Shown: positions 23,086 through 35,199 of the stretch, in pieces | Numbering within the stretch: the stretch's first letter is position 1 | How the letters are laid out: each line of letters opens with the position of its first letter | NCBI GenBank assembly: GCA_001692895.1 | Contig: KV748229.1 | Span: 247,359 to 311,358 of the forward strand | Source of the DNA: Cenococcum geophilum 1.58 | Taxonomy: Eukaryota > Ascomycota > Dothideomycetes > Gloniales > Gloniaceae | Reading direction: 5' to 3' | Length of the DNA stretch: 64,000 nucleotides | Program-made: the position numbers and the translations under genes | Notes under the pieces: generated by a model | What the model was told of the DNA's origin: nothing | The model's database searches: none | The model's input: only the letters and a program-made list of their open reading frames with translations

Positions 23086-24300
23086 ATTAACCTTTTTTTT
23101 TTTTTAGTAAGGATTTAAAAGTAAATACGCGGTTGTAAATAGCGGCCTATTCTAAAACTAACCCCCTTTTTCTTTCTCCGTAGTAAAGTATAATGTTACT
23201 AAGTCTAGTTATTAGATAGCTAAAGAGCTTATAGGTATATATAAGAGCAATAAAATAAAGCTTACTTATTAGAGCTATATATAGATAATTTACCAACTAA
23301 CTAAGTAAGCTTAGACTTACTAGATTAAAATAATTTATAACTATAAAGAGGAGTTTTAGAGGAAGGTTAACTAAATAAAGGGCTACTATAGCTATAGAAG
23401 CGATTATTACCGGGCTATTAACCTAGTAAGAGGGTTAATTTAACTTAATTAACCCTATAAGGAGGGGTGTAAGTAAAGGTAGATATAGTAAAAAATCTTA
23501 AAGGTAGAAAATAAAGAAAGTTCGAGAGGGCTATAGTTATATAAAAAGGTTAACGTTAAAGCATTTATATAGAATCATAAGCACTGCCTCTAATAGTATG
23601 TTAATTCTTCTATATTTAAGGTGTAGTTCTATAGAGTTTAGATTTTAATTTTTCTAATCTAGTATACACTAAACTAGATTCCGAATTTGTTTTCTAGAAA
23701 AACGACTTTAGAATCTAGATTTTGATTTACGCTAATACGAATTTGTTCTTTAGAAAAATTAACCTTTAGTTTTAAGGGATATAATAGATCCTTTAATTAA
23801 ACTATAATAATTGCCCTAGCTATATTTTCTGCAAACTTATTTTTAGGAACCTAAAACTTAAGTATTTAGGCAAATTTATTAAAGAAATAAGAGGTAGGAA
23901 TGGTTAGGGTTACCAAAAGTTTAAATGGAATTCTACATTAAGCAATATAATAATATATATATTTTTTACTTTACGGTTAAATTACTTCCGCAAATATAAA
24001 TCTAGTTATCGTAAGCATTAGTCCATTTAATACTGTTCTAGCTATTTCTACCATTTACGTTTTAACAGAACGCTTAAAAGAGGCCTCTTTAATACTTAAT
24101 AATTAATGCAGCTAAATGGGGTATTTAAACCATAAATTATTACTAACTGCTAAAGTGTCTTTAGAAGCCCACTAATTACCCTTAGCTTACTTATAATCCC
24201 TCTAATTAATATATATACCTCCTTATCTATACTTTCTATAGTAAAGTATACACGCCGTCTAAATAATAGGACGCCCTTTAGTATAGACTCTATATAAGCC
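23086..24300. other. Spacer, no gene recognised
   Basis: AT-rich. 23,630-23,770 contains a tandemly repeated pair of TAGATTTTGATTT/GAATTTGTT.T.TAGAAAAA words, another instance of the dispersed spacer motif. 23,340-23,530 is purine-rich on the plus strand. No coherent frame found. Confidence 0.4.
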
Positions 24301-27150
24301 ACTAGCCGCCTAAAGATAAGGAAAAAGAAAGAGGTCCTAATAAGGGTATAATAAAGGTTCTCTCTACCTTAATAATTAAGAGTTAAACAGCAAAATATAG
24401 TCCCTTAATATTAGAAGTTACCATTAACGAAATAAGGTACGTTATTAAGCTTAAGGTAGAAAATAGAAGTATAGATTAAATCCTTTACTAGGGTTGCTTA
24501 TATACTAGACGTAATAGAATTATATACTAATTATTTAAGATCCTTAAGTAAAGATAAATTATTAATATTTAGCTCCGAACTATTAAAAAATATATTAAAA
24601 CAATAGTATCGGCTACGCGCTTCCATTAGCACGCTATTATAAAACTTTTTCTATTCTCTTTCTCTATCTAAATTAGCTATAAATGCCTAGACTAGGCGCG
24701 AAATATATTAATCTATAACTAGGGATTGTACTCCTACCTTATATTCGTAAGTAGAAGAAGTGCTAGTCCCTAAAGAGAGTATAAAATCTAGTTAGCCCTT
24801 ATCTGGCTAAAGAAATTGGTATTCCTAAAAAGCAATAAAACAAGGATTATTGCACCTAAGGCTACTATCTTAGTAAGTACCTAGGTTATTAAGTACTTTA
24901 GGCTTAAAATACTATAGAGCCGTAAATATACAAGAAGTACTTTCCCGGCGCAGTTAGTAGGAAACTTAAGTTAGGAAGGTAAGCTTTAGAGACTTACGCT
25001 TCACTAATTAATATATTATACTCTAGTCGCTAAGCCCAAATAAGTTAGTACCCTTAAGTTAATATTAGTAAAATTGGATAAACAATTATCTCTAACCTAT
25101 ATACCGCACTCCTAAGGTCTTTATCCTCTATTATAGTTTAATATTAGATAAGGCATAGTTAGTTGCGCAGTCGTCGTTGTCACCGCAACCTTTATATCAT
25201 TCTTTAGTAGATTAAACATTTTAGGAGAAATGCCCAGACTCTATTAAAACGCGCTCTTAATAGCAGATAAATTATACTAATAGTCTCTAACAAAAGCGCT
25301 AATAAGTCTTTAAAATCTTCTTGTTAAGAAAAGGCGTTCTTTTTAATCTTATAGAAAAGTCTTTCTAGTAAGCTCCTCAAATTAATGGAGAGACTCTTAG
25401 AGATTATATGGCATAAAGTATATATTAATACTAATTAGGCCGCCTTAAAAGTATATTAGGAGATAAATTGTTTAACTAGTAACTAATATATACTAACTAA
25501 GGTCCTATAGATATAGTTAAAATAATCCTAAAGCGGGCAACTAAAATACTAAACTTATTACTTAATGTAATTAAGGAAAGTAAGAGGTATAACGCTATAA
25601 ATACCGCCTCTATCTATATAAAGAATATAAGTGCCAGCCATAGGTAGAATGAATTAGAAGCTAGATATTTTCTAGGGTACCCCATAAAGTAAGCAAAAAG
25701 AAATAATAAACGTATACTTCTTTGACTTCGGTTTTTAACCAAAGGTCTTAATATATATATTATAGACCATATAGCCGCAGTTAAAGACCTTCTTAGGCAT
25801 CCTTATTAGACAGTAAAAGTAAGATTTATAGCTCTTAAATAGTGCGAATTGTGGCTAAAAGGACTTAAGTCGTTAATAATATATAAGTAAGGCACTCTCC
25901 GTAGCGGGCTGCGATACCACTTTTATAAATAAGGCTTCCATTTCCTCTTAAATAGCTAAAATAAATTTTTGTTGCACATCTTTATAGATAGTATAATTAT
26001 AAATCGCGTTTTTATAAGCGTTTATAAAAAGCGTATTAAAAACAAGCAACAGGAGGAAATCTACGCCAATTAGCTAAATAGTCGATTAGTATATTATATA
26101 ACTCTTATAATAAGATCCCGGTATATAACTCGCTAGTAGTAAAGTAAAAGCAGTTAAAGGTACTATAAAATGCTATAGCCATGCCTGGCTTGGCATTTTA
26201 CGGATTAATTCTTATAAATGCTTTTAGAATTCTTGTATGGTAAATCCTTAAGGATGAGATAACTAAATAAAATAGAAAGATAACTTATCTGAGCAAAATT
26301 TGTCTATTATAATTGTAGAAAGCGCTTTAATATAGCGCATATTAAAGAGAAATTTATTATATTAGCGGGCCTATACAGCCTTTGCAGAGGCTAAAAGAAG
26401 GCGTTTATATAATATAGAGGAATAAACGCTGCGATTCTATTTCTAATTCAATTTAAGGACTTAAATGCTATGGAAATAGGCACCTAAGTCTTTTTTAATA
26501 TTGTCTTCTTATTCGTATTCCTTAACACTTTTTATAACTATTCTCATATTAGTTTAGAGCTTGGCTTCCGCAATAGATGGGTTAAATATAGTAGATAAAG
26601 TATTAAGAACTATAAGTATACGAGGAAGAGTAAATTAAGGGAGGCCATATGGTAGAGGCTTAGTAGCTTAGTATACTAAATACTTTAACACACTATAAAG
26701 CCCGCTTAGGTCCGAAGTAAAGTAATATATAACGTTTAAAAGAGGAGTAAGGACGTAAGTAGAAAGAGAATTTGCAATTTCTTTCGCCAAGCGATAACCT
26801 AATTTTAACTATTTAATCTATCTCACTATTTTATACCCGTTCTATAGGCTAGGTACGGAATCTAATAAACTATAATTATAAATCTTAGAGTTAATATATA
26901 TTAACGGGCTGTTATCTCTTTATATCTTTAAGTCACTTTAAAGGTAGACCTAATAGTGGGAGTTTATTAAAGATGGATTGTTCTTCTTGCCGAGAATTTG
27001 CCTAAGAAGCTTAGATTTAGTTTGTCTGCCAATGAGTGTAATAAAGAAAGGAGTTACGTTAGGCTTTAATAAAAGAGACCTAAAAGTATAACGATAAACT
27101 CTTAATACACTCTTACTCCTTATATAGGTAATCCTTATCTAGGGTAAGTC
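24300..27150 (-). pseudogene. Patatin-like phospholipase with conserved N-terminal region, RIP-degenerate
   Basis: Read on the minus strand, this is a large fungal FabD/lysophospholipase-like (patatin) protein that would hydrolyse acyl lipids with a Ser-Asp dyad. The N-terminal half (about 25,850-27,000) includes NVIYYFTSDLSGLYSVLKYL and HPQGFTIQEF-like residues. The patatin domain begins at about 25,650: TYILYIDRGGIYSVIPLTFL, the DGGG oxyanion box with one Gly mutated to Arg. Next comes CPLQDYFNYIYRTLVSIYQL, where the nucleophile elbow GTSxG has become RTLVS. Then IKVAVTTTTAQLTMPYLI (near 25,145-25,200), SLGTSTSSTYEYRVGVQSLV (near 24,720-24,780) and a C-terminal FYNSVLMEARSRY (24,600-24,650). 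Both catalytic boxes are destroyed, so it is inactive. Patatin genes are frequent cargo of Starship elements. Confidence 0.82.
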
Positions 27151-27700
27151 GTTTATACTTAGGCGGAAAGAGATATAACTAGTACTAGCTTAACCTCTAC
27201 TGTTTAATAGGGACTAACGGCTATTTATATTTCCAAAGTGGGCCTATTACATTATAATCTTGGCGTTTGGTTGCAAATTATATATAAATGCCAAATCTAA
27301 ACATCCTAATTATAAAATCTAAAATCCAGATTTTGGAATCTGGAATCCAGCTTAGCGTGGGCCGGATCGGAAAAATGAAATGCGCGGTTTAACATTTCGA
27401 TCGTGCTCAGGAAACCAAATCGCAACTTTAGATTTCTTTAGAAAGTAGCAGCTACGGGTATCCTCTTTCTAAGTAAGAATATGGCGTTTTAATGCCCTAT
27501 ATGAGGAGTAGGTATAAGGAAGGGATTTATACGCGCTATTTTTGTATTATTTATGCGAGCTTATAGGATTTCCACTTCGCGCTTTATATCTCTAAAGCTC
27601 TTTGCCTATTAATAATTACTACTACTTTAAAGCTCCTATATAGATTTCCATTTTAGCAGTAAGTATTCTCGCCGCTTAAGTATAACTACTTACTATACTA
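27151..27700. other. Divergent intergenic spacer, possible shared promoter region
   Basis: Lies between the minus-strand patatin and the plus-strand F-box/ankyrin pseudogene, so it would hold both promoters. 27,290-27,350 has CTAAAATCCAGATTTTGGAATCTGGAATCC. The adjoining 27,350-27,420 (GCCGGATCGG, ATGAAATGCGCGG, TCGTGCTCAGG) keeps CA, TG and CG dinucleotides and looks less mutated than its surroundings. Confidence 0.4.
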
Positions 27701-27717
27701 ATAAACAGTTATAGAGA

Positions 27718-28500
27718 ATGTTGCTGCTTAATCTACTAATTAAAATATTATTATTAATAGCTAAGAACCTATAAGTAAAGGGATATATTAACGCTTTCGC
27801 CCGGATAAATAACCGCCTCTATAGTATTTTAAATCCCTACCTTTATCGCCATAATGTCAAACGGGAGAATGGTATAGCACTAATATAGGCTGCGAAACGA
27901 GGATAAGATATAACTGCTTAAAAATCTCTTAAAGCCGCAAAAATTGGAGTAGTGACTTAATATTAATACTATGGGCGTGCGGATTTATTATAGGCAGTAA
28001 GAAACAGACATAAATTAGTAGTACGGCTATTAATTAGAAGTAGACTTAGCAGTTTTAACCTAGAGGACTTTTTATATAAGCTATTATGCGCCATAAGGTT
28101 TGGGCAAACGATAGTAGTGTAGCTACTCTTAAAAAGCGTTAATATAAACTGTAAATAGGAAAACGGCCGGATACCGCTATTACTAGCCGTAGAAAAGGGG
28201 CATAAAAATATAGTTTAACTACTTCTAGAATGTGAAAATGTTTATATTAATATAAGAGACCGTATTAGTTGGATACTACTATTATAGGCTGTTAATTATA
28301 AGTATAATACAGTGGTATAACTTCTAGTTAAGTATGGGGGTGTTAATATTAACTTAAAGGACTCCTTAGGCAGAACGCTATTATCTATAGCTAAAGTATA
28401 TAGGGACGCTACGATAGTCTAACTGCTTCTAGAGTGTAAAAGTAATAGTCTAAAATCTATAGACTAGTGTAGTAGTATAAGCAGTCCTTTAATTTAATAT
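27718..28500 (+). pseudogene. F-box-like / ankyrin-repeat protein, RIP-degenerate
   Basis: Starts at the ATG 27,718 with MLLLNLLIKILLLIAKNLQV, then INAFARINNRLYSILNPYLY and RHNVKRENG. This is the N-terminal F-box-like helix bundle typical of fungal ankyrin proteins, where it would recruit targets to an SCF ubiquitin ligase. Ankyrin repeats follow: GIALIQAAKRGQDITAQKSL, IRFGQTIVVQLLLKSVNINC, GRIPLLLAVEKGHKNIVQLL, LLECENVYINIRD, and YNTVVQLLVKYGGVNINLKD, ending near SIDQCSS. About five repeats are visible. The stops are TAA/TAG at Gln and Trp sites. Ankyrin spacing is regular and the frame is maintained, so decay is by point mutation, not indels. Confidence 0.82.
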
Positions 28501-29000
28501 TAAAGGATAGGTAAAGATTAGCCTAGAGGTAGTCTAACTCTAGTATATAAATTAATTAGCAGGTCAATAGTTCTTAATAATATAGTAGATATAAAATTTT
28601 ATAAATTAGCTAACTCTTCTTCCTACTAATTAATGCAATTATTTCCTATACACCTCGACCTCTTAGAGATTTACTTCCCTTCTATACCAGTTCTTACTAT
28701 ATACTTAGCCCGGCTTTATATTTGGCTATAGCAATTATATAGTTAGCAGTATAGCCTAGTATATTTAATAACTATAACCTTAATTAGTATTTAGCTATAT
28801 TTAGTAATAATTTCTAGTTATCTAATTTATACCTTATTATTTTTACAACCTAGTTAAATAGTAATCTTTTCCACTTATAAGATTGCTAAGAACTATATAG
28901 TTACTTAGTTATAACTGTAGTAAGATATAGGGTAATAAGTAGAGAGTAGATACTAGTAATAGTAAATTATACTAAACACTATTAGGTTTATATTTCTGTC
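28501..29000. other. Spacer, no gene recognised
   Basis: AT-rich sequence after the F-box/ankyrin pseudogene. Both strands carry dense stops in all frames. Confidence 0.4.
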
Positions 29001-30999
29001 TTATTAAACTCAGTCTTCTAGATTTAGGCCTTTATAAAGCTACTACTTTTTAGCTTTTCCCTTTATATAGTAGGCTTCTACTTAACCAAAGGTTTAAGTG
29101 CTTTAGTTATTAACTTTCCCCATTATAAGACCCTATTACCCCACTCTGCTAGATTTTCTATATCCCTACGGAGTGTTTCTACCTTACCTTAAACTTGCTT
29201 TAATTACCTAATTTTTTTTTAGCCTTAACACTATTAAATAACTAAGGAAATGTATTACCCTTTTAGCTGTAATACTATAGCTTCTAAAGCCTTAACTTAA
29301 CTACTGCTTAGCCAATTAAAGTGGTTTTAGAATAATGGAATAGATATATAGAAATTTGCTAGCTCTATTAAGGAAGGAGACTAAAGAGTAGGGTCGTCTA
29401 ATATATAATTAATGTCCGGAGTCTTACTGGGGTTATAATAGCGTAGGTCTAGGGTATTAGATAATATACTTCTTAAGATAATTAGAGGCTTAAATTGACA
29501 AATTAATAGAAGATATTAAGGTTTGTTGGTATATATAATATACTATATATTAAAGTGGTGGGCAAGGGTAGTTTATAATATATCTACTAAGAGCAATCCA
29601 CTAGAGGACCTCTATTTTTACTTAAAATAAATAAGCGCTCTGTTTTAAGCTAAGACAATTTGCTTTTTAGGCTAAAAGGACTAATTTATTACTTTTCTAA
29701 TCTTATATAGCTTATTAAACGGATATTAGAATTGGAAAACGGATAATAAATTTTTAAATAGATACTTAAAAAGGTAAAGACTATTTCTAAAATTACACTT
29801 AGCCTCCTATTCTATTGCTACCTTTATTCTATAACGTAAACAACTTAAATAATACTAGCTTAAGATAATGCTCTAAACACCGCCCATCTCCCTTAGTAGA
29901 TGTGATAAAATAATGCTGTAAGGATTAGTAATTAAGGTAAGAAAATAATAAAATATCCTTACTGGCTTAGAGAATTTTACGAACACTATCTTCTTTAAAT
30001 TAAATAGATTATCTAAAAAATCTATTAATTGGTTGTAGCTACTTTAATGTTTAGAATTATATAAGCCGAATACCTTATTAATAGCCCTTTGCTCTTAAAT
30101 ATAGTTTATATCTTTAAGCTATGGTTAGGGGCGCCTCTTTATATAAGCTAGTAATATAAACCCCAAATCTTCTAAGTTAGTGTTTAGGATGACATTAGGA
30201 GCATATTTAACAGCCTCTTTAAAGTTTGCTATGTTAAAGTTAGTATAATAAATAGAGCTCTTTATAGAAAACTTATAAAGTAGCACTTATACGTCTTGGC
30301 TGGATATATAAATTAATATAAGGCTAACCCGGTAATATAAAATTCCCAGCTTTCTAAGGTAGTTAAGTGCGTTAAAAACCTAACTCTTAGTACTTAACTA
30401 TAAGTTAAAGAGCTTAAAAAATATACTAAACGTGTAATAAACTGTAACTGCGCTTCTTCTAGTCCAATATAAATATAGATTATTTCTTTAAATATAAATC
30501 GACAGTATTTAATACTAATTCTTAGAAATTCGCCTTCTAAGAATGCTTACTTAATCTTAATAATGTTATTATACGCTACTTACCTAAGAATATCCTTCTT
30601 TACTAGCCTATACTCTTTTTTAAGCTTCCTAGATATAATTATGCCAGGGATATACTTGTGCTAATATATTACCTATTTAGTTTCACCCTATATAAGCGTG
30701 CCTAGGGTAATAAGCTCTTGCAGCTGTTTAACACTAGAAGTATTATTTAATGTCGCGACTAAGACTTCTAGGGAAGCGGCAGTGTTCGTTTAATTTAAAA
30801 AGGCTTTTAGAATTAATACGCTAAGAGATATAATAGATTAGTGGATTATATTAGTATAACTTTTAGCTTTCTACATAAGGGCGGCTTTTGTTAAAGCTAT
30901 TAGAGCACTTTCCTTAAGGTCTAGTATTCTCTATAGTTAAGGATGCCTGGTAAACGTATTCTTAATTATATATCTACTAGAATCTATATATAGTGGCAT
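29000..30999 (-). pseudogene. Unidentified degenerate gene, minus strand
   Basis: From an ATG at 30,999 the minus strand reads MPLYIDSSRYIIKNTFTRHP and continues protein-like for about 330 codons, interrupted only by Gln/Trp-type stops: LQRILDLKESALIALTKAAL, SLEVLVATLNNTSSVKQLQE, RKLKKEYRLVKKDILR, IKIKQAFLEGEFLRISIKYC, LALYQFIYPAKTYKCYFISF. Beyond about 30,050 the frame becomes less clear but coding-like stretches persist to about 29,000. It is all-helical in appearance and rich in Leu and Lys. I do not recognise the family. Its position after captain- and cargo-like genes suggests accessory content. Confidence 0.45.
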
Positions 31000-31249
31000 A
31001 ATTACTTATAGGGGGAAGTATCTATTATAGTAAGAGGCAAGCGCATTTTAAATATCCTTATAAGATAGGAGTTGGCCAGTGCGAATTTAAAATCTAGGAA
31101 ACCGTTATTAGGAAATTAAATTTAGTTTTCGTAAATTAGAGCTTAGTTATTAAGATTAGAACACAGTTCCATCTTCTAAACTTTAACTTTTAATATTTAC
31201 GCTTAAGGCTAAGCTTAATATCTTTTAAATAGGTATAAAAAAGCGCCTT

Positions 31250-32060
31250 TAAGATAAAGTCCTTAATTTATAGTAAGCTTCCCTACTATTATTAGGCTTT
31301 TAACAAATTTTTAACTCTATACCTTTAATGCCCACTAAAAGTATACCTAAGTATCCCTATCTTTAACTACTTTGCCTAAGCTGGTTATCTAATAAGTACG
31401 TTTCTAAGCCTCCCTATTAGCGTTAAGAGTTAAGTCTAAAGGCTGCCCTAATTAAAATTACAGATAAAGTACCTTTAAATATCTTAACTCTAAAAGAATC
31501 TTTTAAACCCCTAATGCTAGATAACCACAAAAGCCAATAGGTATGGCTATCCTAGTTAAAGCATAACTTATTAAATCTAGCAACCATCTAAATATTTCCT
31601 TCTTTTAAGTAGTATAACCTTTAAGCTAAAATCTAGTTGTATAACTAAACACGGGACGTACTTAATGCTAAGGTTTAGCTACGCACAAACTTTATATAAT
31701 AGTTAACTTAACTATCTATAGGTAACGCTGTATAGTATACTGCGTATAATAATATTACTACTATACTCTAGTAGTATACTTAAGATTACGCTTATATACT
31801 TACAGACAATAATTACCTAAGGGCTAAGATTTAGCGGCTTATAGTTTAAGTACTTTATATCTCTATACTTTCTACCTTTATAAACTAATAATAGCTAGTC
31901 TAACCGCTTATTAATTTTTATTTTTAACGCGTTAGCCCTAAAGGATAAACAAATTTACGTCCTCTAAAAGAGGTTATTTTAATAATCTAATAAGGCAAAC
32001 TGTAAATATTATAGTAGAGATATAGCATTAGTAACGGAAAATTCTAAAGTAAGAAAAATA
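31250..32060 (-). pseudogene. Unidentified degenerate coding region, minus strand
   Basis: One minus-strand frame keeps protein-like content with mainly Gln/Trp-type stops, for example ITSFRGRKFVYPLGLTR (near 31,940), VVILLYAVYYTALPIDS (near 31,730), MVARFNKLCFNQDSHTYWLL (31,530-31,590) and GLKDSFRVKIFKGTLSVILI (31,455-31,515). No family recognised. The spacer between it and the 29-31 kb remnant (31,080-31,150) carries the dispersed TTTAGGAAA-type motif, so I treat them as different genes. Confidence 0.35.
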
Positions 32061-32154
32061 GAAGCGTTGGATTATACGTCTTCTTTATATTCCCCTAAAG
32101 TTTAGAAAATTTTACTTATACTATAAAATATAAAATACCTTGCCTATAGTCTAG

Positions 32155-32300
32155 CATTCTTAATTTCTAAGCGTTCTTATTTCTAAGCATTTTTATTTTC
32201 TAAGCGTTCTTATTTCCAAGTATTCTTATTTCCTAAGCATTTTTATTTTCCAAGCATTCTTAGTCTTTAGGCATTCTTAAATTCTAAGTATAATTCATCT
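32155..32300. repeat. About 20-bp tandem repeat
   Basis: Seven or so units of the form TTTCTAAGCGTTCTTATT / TTTCTAAGCATTTTTATT. Adjacent units alternate between GCGTTC and GCATTT, a difference that C-to-T mutation would create. Confidence 0.85.
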
Positions 32301-32960
32301 TTAAAGCGCTAAATTAAAAAAGAGACGTAGAGGATTAAGTAGCGTGCCTTTAGGCTATTAGCTTTATATAGACACTATCTATACTATAAAATTACTCCTT
32401 AAGGTATAAAATAGGTATAGCCGCATTTTAAGGTGCGCTTATTGGTAAATACTTATTATACTACCTATTTATTCTAAAGCTGTAAGCAATTTAGCCATAA
32501 GGGTCCTAGGTAGGCATTATAATAGGCTTTTAGGTTATTAAGAAATAGACTTATATAAAAATAACTAAAGGAAGGTATTTAAACCTCTTTAATTCCTTAT
32601 TTTTAGAATATTAGGAAGGTTTTTAATAAAGGTATAAACACGACCTTAGATTATATAAAAGCCATAAAATAAGGATTATTAATTACTTAACTAATATAAT
32701 ATGTAGGTTATATAAAAATTAATAAACTTAACGTAAAAATAAGAATTAGTAATAATTAAATAAAAGTAATAATAAAGTATAGATGACTGCGCAGCGTAAT
32801 TAACTTAGTTACTTAACCTAAACCCTAAAAACTTAAGCTTATCTTATTTATGTTCTATACTACTAGGTATTCCCCTCTTTTCTAAGGACTAAGTTTATAG
32901 AAATTGCTAACTCCTATTATTATAAAGTAATCTTTTTTAAATTTCTTAAATATAGAATCT
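32301..32960. other. Spacer, no gene recognised
   Basis: Very AT-rich, with dense stops on both strands. Confidence 0.4.
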
Positions 32961-32969
32961 TTGTTAACG

Positions 32970-33062
32970 GCCTAGTCTACGGTAGGTAATTACCGGCCTA
33001 TACAAGCGGATAATAATCGGCCTACGCGAGTAGGTAATAAACGGGCTGTTAGAGCAGGTAAT
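32970..33062. repeat. Short tandem repeat, about 30-bp unit
   Basis: Three to four copies of CGGCCTAC-GCGAGTAGGTAATAA-like units, for example GGCCTAGTCTACGGTAGGTAAT, GGCCTATACAAGCGGATAAT and GGCCTACGCGAGTAGGTAAT. They overlap the possible C-terminal end of the adjacent minus-strand remnant. Confidence 0.65.
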
Positions 33063-33079
33063 CCCCTAAATAACTAATT

Positions 33080-34100
33080 ATAGAATATATAGGCTATTCC
33101 CGCAGTAAGCCTAATAGAAGGAGATCTACTTCTTTTTAGCTCTTTACCTAGCATAAACTTAGAGAATCTGGCTTCTATAATAGTAGTAGAATTATAAAGC
33201 GCCTAGTTGGTAATATGCGCTTCCTATTTTAACTATAGAGTTATTTTAGTCTCCTACTTTTTCTTTAACTTGCTGTTAATATCCTAATTAATTAAGACGT
33301 AGTAAGGACTATACCTTTTATCTCCTTTTATATCTAGATTAAGCAGATTTAACTTAGTGTCTATATTAACTGCGTCCTCTATAAACTAAGCAACTTTAAA
33401 AATATTATTAATATAACGCCTTATATATTTATATTTACCATTATTTAGTTATTAGTCTCTATATTAATTAAAAGGGTTACTAACTTTTTAGTTTTCTAGT
33501 AGATTCTTTTTATACTAAGAATCCGCCGTAGATAACTTAATTTAATACTTTAGATAACTTTTTAGTCTATATTTATTAATATACTTAATACCCCTTCCGC
33601 TAATTTACCTAATAGTTATTATAGGCATACCCTTTACCTTCTTTGGACTAGGCCTATAATATAATAATTAATTATACTTAGGGTCCTTCTTTAAGTTATC
33701 TTTACCTATAAGGTTAATAGGCTCGTTCTTCTTACTATTCTCTATGCTTTTGTAGGGAATGCTATTTATCCCTTTAGCACCCTCGCTAGGCTCCTCTTTA
33801 ACCTTAATCTTACCCTCTTCTTTTCCCTTAGCTTAACCCTATTCTTTCCCCTTAGGCTTAGCCTGTTCTTTTCCCTTAGGCTTAGCCTATTTTTTCCCCT
33901 TAAGCTTAGCCTGTTCTTTCCCCTTAAGCTTAGCCTATTCTTTCCCCTTAGGCTTAGCCTATTCTTTCTCCTTAGCCTTACCCTTTTCTTTCTTCTTAGG
34001 CTTAGCCTATTCTTCCTCCTCCTCCTCCTCTTCCTCTCTCCCCCTCCTCCTCCCCTCCTCCCCCCTCCTCCTCCTCTGACTACCCCCCGGATCCCTCCTA
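33080..34100 (-). pseudogene. Unidentified protein with Lys/Glu-rich tandem repeats
   Basis: On the minus strand, an acidic run (EEEE from CTC/CCT-rich DNA, 34,010-34,075) is followed by about nine units of an eight-residue GKEQAKPK repeat (24-bp unit, 33,830-34,000). A moderately conserved-looking tail follows: INSIPYKSIENSKKNEPINL (near 33,760), GRGIKYINKYRLKSYLKYQI (near 33,600-33,540) and VAQFIEDAVNIDTKLNLLNL (33,340-33,400). Stops are few and mostly Gln-type. The charged repeat suggests a disordered nucleic-acid- or histone-binding linker; the tail is not recognised. Confidence 0.45.
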
Positions 34101-34628
34101 TTTAGTCTCCTCTAATTTTTATCTAATTACCTAGCTAACTTATAGCTATAGCGAAATATTTGTCATACCGAGTACCCTAGGGTAATACTTCAGATTAGCA
34201 CCCTATAGCCGGCCTTATCGGTTTCTATTACTTTCTATACTATAGAGCTACTTTTACTTCTAGCTTAAGGAGACTTTAGGTCGTTAACGGATTTTAGATA
34301 TTTTCTTATATTTAGCTACCAATTTATTAGTAAGAGTAGCTATCTTAACCAATTATAAGATACTATCGTGGGGTGATATAAAAAGTGCCATTCTTATAGG
34401 TAAAATGCGGAACTAGAAATAGAGGTTAGAGTAAAATTAAAGTAGAATTAGGAAATGGAAATTAGAATAGACTTTAAAGTATAATTAAGAAAATAAAAGT
34501 TAACTTAGTAAGTTAAGTGCCTACTTAATAGGTTGCTTAAAGAATAAATTATAAGTTAGGTTGCTAGGTAGAGGTTCTTAAATAATTATTACGAAACAAT
34601 GTACTTTAGTAAATAGGTACCTTTACTC
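34101..34628. other. Spacer, no gene recognised
   Basis: AT-rich. 34,410-34,510 has a loose repeat of TAGAATTAGGAAATGGAAATTAGAATAG-like words. Confidence 0.4.
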
Positions 34629-34817
34629 TTAAGCTAATAAACGTTTACCTCCCCTAGGGGGCATATAGGTATAAATTCTAGTTTTTAATTTCTTGTTTAT
34701 AAAATCCATTTTCCTATTTATAAAATCCGTTTTCTTGCCTATAAAATCCGTTTTTGTATTTATTAAATTCACTATAAAATCTAAATCTAGAATGTCTTTT
34801 TCTATTACCCTTCTCAC
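34629..34817 (-). CDS. Short open frame with heptad DFINKK repeats
   Basis: A 62-codon intact frame, MRRVIEKDILDLDFIVNLIN then three to four copies of a seven-residue TDFIGKK/TDFINRK/MDFINKK unit (21-bp DNA unit, 34,700-34,765). It would form a short coiled coil. It may be the remnant of a longer coiled-coil protein, or a by-product of a small tandem repeat. No family assigned and expression is doubtful. Confidence 0.25.
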   Translation of the reverse strand: MRRVIEKDILDLDFIVNLINTKTDFIGKKTDFINRKMDFINKKLKTRIYTYMPPRGGKRLLA

Positions 34818-34890
34818 CTTTTATATAAGCTTAAATAGTCGCACCTTTTATTATTTTACGTTTTTACCTAAAACTATATTCTTTCTTTAG

Positions 34891-35195
34891 GCTATTATAT
34901 CCTCTTTAGCCGCTACTACTTTTGTAAGCACTATTTATTTCTATCGCACTACGGCATAAAATAATTTAATATCACTCTAATATATTTACTAGTTAGATAG
35001 CCTATTCCCAACCTATATACTAACTATACCATATTAAGTAGTATAGATTTTGGTTAGAGCTGCTAGATAGCTTACCTTTAATTCTAACTCTATTAGTATA
35101 TTGGTTAGAATAGTACTTTAATTTAATTTCCTTAGTCTTAATTATATGTTAATATAAAGTTAACTTAAAAACCCTTGCTAAAAGAACGGCTCCTT
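34891..35195. other. Spacer, no gene recognised
   Basis: AT-rich sequence with stops in all frames. Confidence 0.4.
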
Positions 35196-35199
35196 TAAT

